Source of the DNA: Blastomussa wellsi
Taxonomy: Eukaryota; Cnidaria; Anthozoa; Scleractinia; Plerogyridae
Assembly (NCBI GenBank): GCA_947652115.1
Contig: OX393567.1
Span: 23,661,020-23,725,019, forward strand
Direction: 5' to 3'
Length of the DNA: 64,000 nucleotides
Shown: positions 58,401 to 64,000 of the stretch, in pieces
How the letters are laid out: each line of letters opens with the position of its first letter
How positions within the stretch are numbered: the stretch's first letter is position 1
Position numbers and translations under genes: made by a program
Notes under the pieces: generated by a model
The model's input: the letters and a program-made list of their open reading frames with translations, nothing else
The model's database searches: none
Told to the model about the DNA's origin: nothing

Positions 58401-61400
58401 TCTATCTAGAACTTCAGATCGGTGTACGAGTACGACTTTTCAAACGTGGCGCTTATGCTTTCGATCAGTTCATTTCACACCAGTCTCGTATCAATAGTCT
58501 CGAATCAATGGTCTCTTTTCAACTGGCCAGAAACAGGGAATTGAAAAGGCTCTGGGAAGGTAAAACGATTGAAATTTATAACCTTATTTACGGAATCCCG
58601 TTGACTTCACAATATATATTTGCCACGGCTATATCTTTCTGTTTGACCGTCATTCGTTGATCGAACTACATTTCTGGCTTGAGGATCCTAGAATTATCTG
58701 ATCTCTACCTTATTAACCTCTCCCCACGCCCACGCATGCACACTCGCTCCATATGCAAATTATGGAATGAAGCCCCTGAGCCAGTACATACCTCCGGCAC
58801 TATATGTGGCCTTGTAACCCCAGTAAGGGTACGTTTTTAGCTCGTCCCCGCTCTGGTAGGACCACGGGCCCTTCACTCGGGGCGCTTTGCTGGGAGTAGG
58901 GGCGGGAGCGACGGATAAATTTTGGTGTGGTACAAGAGGTATTCCTTTCCAACCAGGTAGATATGAGCCTTGGTCCTCTTCCTCCATGCTGTAAACATCG
59001 TTACACTCGGAGATAATTTGATGAAATATGCGCTTGTATACACAGGTATCTGCAAGAAGAACAATAAGCGCGTAACCAAACAAATTTTGGAGGTACGGTA
59101 TGGCAGCGAGTAAAGCATGTGAGAACTAGGGTAGGAGGGTGCCAGCAGTTATCAACTTCAAACTTTTGCTTCACCCTTTTAATTATTAACTAAAATACAA
59201 CCCTTCTACAACTGAAACATATAAATGGATTTATTTGTAAAACGCATGTATACTACAATATAGTACGATAAGTTGCAGAATTAAACTGATTTCCTGTCCG
59301 TTCTGCGCAATCTCATGACTTATTTACATTTCGGTTTTGAATTCGTTGATACGTGACACTTCGGTAACTGTGAACAAGAAGATTTTTAGTCCGCCATTAC
59401 GGGTCGTTTAGCTTGGGAGTGCTCGATGAGCTGAAACGTCGGTTTGGAAACCGTAGGGTTTCGTCTACTCTTTACTATTGTTTTGCAAGGATATTGGATG
59501 CTGATATTAATAAATCAAGAAAAAAGTAAGTTTATACACGTAATTTTCATTTCGGATTATTTACATTCCATTGTGGTAGAGATGATAACATTACAGGCTG
59601 AGATTGCGCAGTGCGGACCCAGGGTGGGGTATACTTCTATGGACGGGGGTCCGACGTATTTTTCTGGGTTGAAAATTTACACGCTCGGCACTTTTTTGGG
59701 CCATGAGATCTGTCACGTATTTTTGGGTGACATCTCCGAGCGAAATTTTTTTTTTTTTTGGGGGGGGGTAAGAAATTTTGATGCCAGGTATTTTGGGGGG
59801 TATAAAATTTCAGGCTCGTGTATTTTTTGGGTTTGCAATATGAAGCTACATCGGAGCCGCCCCCCCCCCCCCCCCGTCATGTATAATGCGAGCTTCTTTC
59901 AAGCCAGCTTTCTGAGAAAAGTCTATTTATAGTTTGTGGTCCTTTTAGTCTGCGCTAGGAAAGGCCCGAAGGGCCGGAAAATGTTTCGGGTCCCTTAATT
60001 TAAAGCCCGAAGGGCCGGAAAATCCCGCGCACTAACCAAAGGCAAAGACTGAAAAAAATAATGCACATACCTTTTTTAATCCTTAGCTGCCTCAACCGCG
60101 CCACGCCCAACAGGTAGGAGTTGGGGGTATCTGCAAGGAAACCATTCTCATACGGGGTCTTGTCGTTGTAGTAGGTGGTAGGGATCAGAGAAGGGATAAA
60201 AGTTTCATTCATCCATTTCCAGTAATGATTGATCTCGTGAACCTTGCAAGTGTAATAATTACACTGATTAATGTCTGTCGCGCACAATTTCTAGATTCGT
60301 GACAAAGAATCGTTCATGGTAACGTCACGTCATATTTGAGGTTAGCTTTCCGTGGCCAGAAATAAATAAAGCCAAATAAAGGTAATCTAAGGTGCAACCG
60401 AGTTAGTTGTACGTTTCTCTTTCCTAGACGTGGTATGGTCTGAAAAAGGATATAGATTTCGGGTTCAGGTCTGAAATAAAGTAAGGAAAATTGTATATTG
60501 TGGTGTGAAAAACAAATGGTTTCAACACCCATATCCCCCCCCCCCCCCCCCATATCCACACATTTTGGACAGCCCCTCCCCCTCCCCCTCCCGCGGCCCT
60601 GTCTGCTCGATCCGAAGTCCAAGCACTAAAGATAAGACATAAATCAGAATGCAGAAGACCACTCGACGCCATGAAAAATCTTTTCGGATCGCCCAAAGAA
60701 AGGAATGCATGTACTAGCCGAGTGTACAGAAAGAAAAACAAGCTGATTTCCGTCATGCTAGCCTTGAAGTTTAACTTGTTTGTGCTAAACATAAGTCATT
60801 CGCTTCCTGGACGCAAGTAATCGGTGCCAATTTTTAGATTTCTGCTTACCTTTTGGTAAGTAAGGTTTCCACTGTAAGATGCCTTTTCAAAGGTGTTCTT
60901 CATGTACCGCGTCACCTGGGATGTTATCAAGTCTCTGTTTCCATAACTGATGGTCAGGAGAACAAACAGGAATATAACGTACCAAGCAATCTCTCGGATA
61001 ATGGACTTCATTTGTTTCTCTTTCATTCGCAGCTGACGCGCAATCTCCAGCTTCGCCTCGTCCGGTGGTTTGTCGTTGATGAGTGTTTTCAGAGTCTTCT
61101 GCATCTCGGGATCAAGATCTTCGGTGTTCTTATGCAGCCATTCCTCGTCGTTTGCGAGAGCGTTGATATTAGCGTACGAGTTTTCTTCGGCTTTCTTCGG
61201 GTCCTTAATGAGGAGAGCAAACAACATCGCTAGTAAGAACACTTTGATTGGTTGCGTTAGCAGCACGTCTTGAAGAAAGCTCACAGTCATCGACGAGAGC
61301 CACTGCGCCGATTTCGTGGGTCCAAATTCCATTCCGTACATTATCACAAAAGATCCTGATGTAACTATGGCAACGAATGCAACGACGTATGCCACGTATA

Positions 61401-63048
61401 TGAACCAGTGAGGAAGGCCTTTCTTGGGTGGGGCTTTCTTCCCCTCTCCCCCTGTCTCAATATCAACATCGTCTATTTCTTCGCTCTCGGTTATCACCGT
61501 GTATCGGTTTTCCTTTGGCTTGGCTTTTCGAAAGATGGTGACGATGATGAGATTTGCCGGGAACACAACCAAGCTGCTCATAATGCCGATAGCGACTTGA
61601 CGGATGGAAAAACCAATTCCCATGATCTTAATGGCGTTCTTGGGCGTTTCATCCTCTCCCACTCTGTAAAACATGGCGTTAGCAATCATCGTGCACAACA
61701 GGATGGACAGACAGCACGTCAAGCGCTGAACTCGTGTGAAAGTACTACGGGCCGGGCGCGCAACAACCGAGAACCAAATATGTCCATCGGTCAAGTTCTT
61801 CCTCACTTCGGACGTAAAAAGAACGTTGAATTTCGTAAGCTCTTTTTTGGAAGCCGGGTAAAGGTTCCTCTCGATTTTACCGTCGCCTTCATCAACCGCC
61901 AGCCAGTCATCGCAGACGAACCACCATCTCTGATCAGTCTGTATATCTTGGATCATGATACGGAGCAGATTCCACGAGGGATAACTGCCTCCGTTGTTGT
62001 GCCACACTCGAACCTGTTTCAGGTTGCCGAGAGACTGGGGAACAGTCAGGAGAAAGGCATCGACGGCACCTAAGGAAGATGGATACTTGGTTCGCTCTTT
62101 CACTACATCCTCGTCCCCAAGGCCGCTTGTCCCTCTTAGCCGGCTGGGCCTGTGCACGAGGAACAAGTGGCTCTGGGGACACATGATTTGATTGACAAGA
62201 ATCTAACAAAGGAAGACCAATCAAAGTCGTCGATTTCCAGCCAATCAAATTATGTGTCCCCAGAGCCTTGTGTACAGGCCCAGCCGGTTAATAGGGACAA
62301 ACGGCTCTGGGGACGAGAATATCATTCACGCTACAGTTGACCTCTTCATCTTTGTAAGTTTCTTCAATATTTTTTTGTCACAATTTTAAATATTCATAAC
62401 TTCCTTGATGCCTTCAATATTCGAACGAGTTTTAACGTTGCTATTACCGCGCATTTCCAAAGAATCGCGAAAATAAAAGGCTGTTAGTCACCATGAATGA
62501 AATCACTTTTTGAAACGTATAAAAGTGCCTTACAATCAAACCGTGAAATAGTAGTTTACCCAGGAACAAAAACGCACAAAAGCCGCTAGTAATAAACTGA
62601 TCTTGAGAAGAAACAAGGATGGCTTCCAATGAGGAAGATTGCGAAGGATTGTAACTAACAAAGTTGAAAAATTTAGGCTAGTGCTTCAAAAATCAGAAAC
62701 ATTCTACCAGCAAACATTTAACGGAAAGTTGCAACATTTATAATTAGTACGAAACTAAATGGCATTATAGCATTTCCATTATGTGGGAGTTGGTTCCCTG
62801 CCTCATGCTCTGACGTTCATGCAATTAATATTTAGCGAAACGCGAAAAATTGAAGTTGACGAACCTGTCTTGAATGTTTTTCTCTTCGGATCTTTCAAAA
62901 CTCTAGGCTCACTGTCACCAAGTCCACCAGTTACCACAATGGACACTTCAGCACTTGAACCCGCACCGCGAATAAATCCCGTATGGACCTGTATTTCGTA
63001 ACAGTAGGTATCCCGAGAATCGTTATCGGGTAGAGGAGTCACTCCCGT
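55434..63048 (-). CDS. PKD1-like: Polycystin-1-family protein, C-terminal part
   Basis: Five terminal exons: 63048-62865, 62069-60850, 60290-60071, 59049-58792 and 57937-55434. All phases agree and they encode 1461 aa. Order: PLAT/LH2 domain (YCYEIQVHTG, KQVRVWHNNGG, WWFVCDDWLAVD, DGHIWFSVVARP); a membrane segment ending SNAMFY-like (IANAMFY); four further segments; a large extracellular TOP-type domain (INHYWKWMNETF, CNDVY, PGWKG, GPWSY); then the six-helix channel-like block with pore region SLMDTILGKF and last helix FVLINMFLSIINDAF. This is the polycystin-1/PKD1L architecture; the REJ/GPS ectodomain would be beyond the right edge. Where PKD2-type channels have LGD in the filter, this protein has LGK. 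The cytoplasmic tail of about 500 residues is acidic-Ser rich (SSSGSESDSDNSND), then strongly Lys/Glu rich. PKD1 versus PKD1L cannot be settled from this part. Likely a receptor/channel subunit pairing with a PKD2-type protein (family knowledge). Confidence 0.93.
58096..58344. mobile_element. 249-bp MITE with 9-bp TSD in a polycystin intron
   Basis: Inverted ends tagactgttcacagtccgct and agcggctgtgaacagtcta. The exact 9-bp repeat AATTAACGG flanks it (58,087-58,095 and 58,345-58,353). The inner part holds GC-rich cgctcgct blocks and a poly-T/poly-A stretch. Confidence 0.92.
59610..59885. repeat. Dispersed repeat, copy 2
   Basis: Same ordered phrases as 1-310 (tttacacgctcggca, ctgtcacgtatttttgg, aattttgatgccaggta, tttgcaatatgaagct, C-run, gtcatgtataatgcgag) with different homopolymer lengths. 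A 162-codon frame across it is a chance frame. Polycystin intron. Confidence 0.75.
60530..60600. repeat. C-rich low-complexity tract
   Basis: A run of about 20 C, then alternating cccctcc units. It lies in the polycystin intron between the PLAT/transmembrane exon and the next exon. Confidence 0.8.
62107..62320. mobile_element. Two-armed palindromic element (GTCCCCAGAGCC family), second copy
   Basis: The left hairpin (tcctcgtccccaagg...gtggctctggggacacatga) and the right hairpin (tatgtgtccccagagcct...cggctctggggacgagaa) are inverses. Each contains a tagccggctgggcc-type core. It lies in the polycystin intron, 38 bp from the acceptor of the 62,069 exon. No clear target duplication. Confidence 0.8.
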
Positions 63049-63240
63049 CTGAAAAATAATATCAAAAAATATTATGAAGATGTGTGTGACAGTCACATAA
63101 ACATAAAAATTAACTAGAAAAGTTAAAAAATTAAGTGTTTTGTGTTCCACTTCATTTCTTGCACTGGGAGTGGTTGATTGGTTGCTTGTTCGCATGTTGT
63201 TGTTTGGATTGTTTGCGCGTGTTTCTCTGTTTAGCTTGCT
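63049..63240. other. Upstream intron of the polycystin gene
   Basis: AT-rich sequence with no exon recognised. The acceptor for the PLAT exon (atttttcag) is at 63,049-63,050 on the minus strand. The preceding exon is presumably beyond the window. Confidence 0.5.
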
Positions 63241-63249
63241 AGGCTAGGC

Positions 63250-63836
63250 TAGCAAAACATGCCCTTTCATTCACAACGTTGACAAAATATCGGGACCCAA
63301 GCGATCTATCAAAATGACTGATCATTTCACCTGTACCTCTGCCAATGCCATCTACTGCATAACTTGCACTCTTTGCAAAAAGTTGTACATCGGCGAAACA
63401 GGGAGACGACTTGGTGACCGATTCCGAGAACACCTTCGTGACTTAGAGAAAGACGACAAAAATGCATCGAAACCGATTGCGAGACACTTCAATCTCCCAA
63501 ATCATTCCAAGCAGCATATGGCAGTCTGCGGCCTTTCCCTTCATCAAGGAAACACGGAAAGCCGTAAAACTCTAGAACAAAAATTTACTTTTCAAATCGG
63601 CACTCTTAATCCTCACGGTATCAACGAACGCTTTTCATTCAACTAATTTATTCCGTTGTTTTCACGTTACCAGGCACCAGCCAATAGCGAAGCTCCATCT
63701 TTCTGTATATAAAAAACACACGACCCACAATTCCTTGATTCGCTCCGACGAAGGGCTAACGCTCGAAACGTCAGCAATTGAATCTCTTTACGGTGGCCAA
63801 TTGACATTATCAACCCAGTTGATAAAACCAAATTAC
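63250..63836 (+). mobile_element. Penelope-like element, 5'-truncated, with GIY-YIG domain (copy E)
   Basis: The frame ending at 63,644-63,646 encodes the C-terminal endonuclease part: FTCTSANAIYCITCTLC, KKLYIGETGRRLGDRFREHL, KPIARHFNLPNHS, and the end ESRKTLEQKFTFQIGTLNPH then FSFN. GIY-YIG signature residues (IYC...LYIG), the downstream Arg and His, and the last-exon-like E-x-K-F are present. The reverse transcriptase is missing. The 3' untranslated part carries the conserved stem-loop (gattcgctccgacgaagggc) and the common tail to ccaaatta. The element lies within ctaggctaggc-type repeats on both sides. It is opposite in strand to the polycystin gene. Confidence 0.9.
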
Positions 63837-63840
63837 ATAG

Positions 63841-63925
63841 GTTATTCAAGGTTAGGTAAGATTTGGGTAAGGCAAGGAAAGGCAAGGCTGTGTTAGGTTA
63901 GGCTAGGCTTTGCTATGCTATAGTT
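63841..63925. repeat. TTAGG/AGGCT-like low-complexity repeat
   Basis: Irregular units gttaggtaag, gggtaaggcaagg, gttaggttaggctaggc. A shorter version (gctaggctaggctagc) lies left of the Penelope copy at 63,237-63,254. Confidence 0.7.
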
Positions 63926-64000
63926 ATAGGTAACCGTTTGAGCAAAATCTATAAAAGACATGACAAAAAGGTAAGTTTGAGCACATGGGGATATCATTTC

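Noticed and set aside
59444..59932. 162-codon plus-strand frame
   Set aside because: It starts without ATG and runs through the dispersed repeat also present at 1-310, including homopolymer tracts.
61408..62073. Plus-strand 221-codon open frame
   Set aside because: It lies opposite the PLAT/transmembrane exon of the polycystin gene, which has unmistakable family motifs.

Overview
This window looks like nuclear DNA from an animal, most likely an anthozoan cnidarian such as a stony coral or close relative (inference). The reasons are AT-rich, intron-rich genes with canonical GT-AG splice sites, animal-specific families (tweety, LMF1, TSEN54, polycystin-1-type, C2-type cytosolic PLA2), and a dense load of tRNA-derived SINEs, Penelope-like element tails and small palindromic transposons. 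No operons, bacterial genes, rRNA genes or intact tRNA genes were seen.

Layout, left to right. (1) 1-6.3 kb: repeats plus three exons of a cytosolic phospholipase A2 gene on the minus strand, running off the left edge. (2) 6.3-11.7 kb: no confident exon. (3) 11.7-17.9 kb: complete minus-strand TSEN54 (11 exons, 352 aa). (4) 18.5-19.3 kb: two large palindromes. (5) 19.9-21.3 kb: a plus-strand gene for a small, unrecognised type I membrane protein (218 aa). (6) 22.8-33.7 kb: complete minus-strand tweety homologue (14 exons, 510 aa). (7) 34.98-45.2 kb: complete plus-strand LMF1 (11 exons, 592 aa, one exon of 11 nt), head to head with tweety across about 1.25 kb that is partly made of inverted repeats. 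(8) 46.5-52.7 kb: complete plus-strand mitochondrial enoyl-CoA delta-isomerase ECI1 (7 exons, 288 aa, one exon of 20 nt). (9) 54.8-55.1 kb: a tiny intronless gene behind a perfect RFX X-box. (10) 55.4-63.05 kb: the last five exons of a minus-strand polycystin-1-family gene (1461 aa visible), continuing past the right edge. (11) 63.2-64.0 kb: a 5'-truncated Penelope-like element with a GIY-YIG endonuclease end.

The exon models for TSEN54, tweety, LMF1 and ECI1 keep phase across every junction and sum to a multiple of three. The genes do not form one pathway. Their linkage is informative all the same: LMF1, ECI1 and PKD1 are neighbours on human 16p13.3, and TSEN54 and TTYH2 are both on human 17q25.1, so the window seems to hold remnants of two ancestral gene blocks.

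The most interesting non-coding content is: five Penelope-like 3' ends carrying a conserved fold very close to a dimer-type hammerhead ribozyme; a set of palindromic mini-elements with TAG...CTA ends, several with intact 9-bp target duplications; a Penelope tail inserted in the A-box of a SINE; and a two-copy tandem array of a tRNA-headed SINE.
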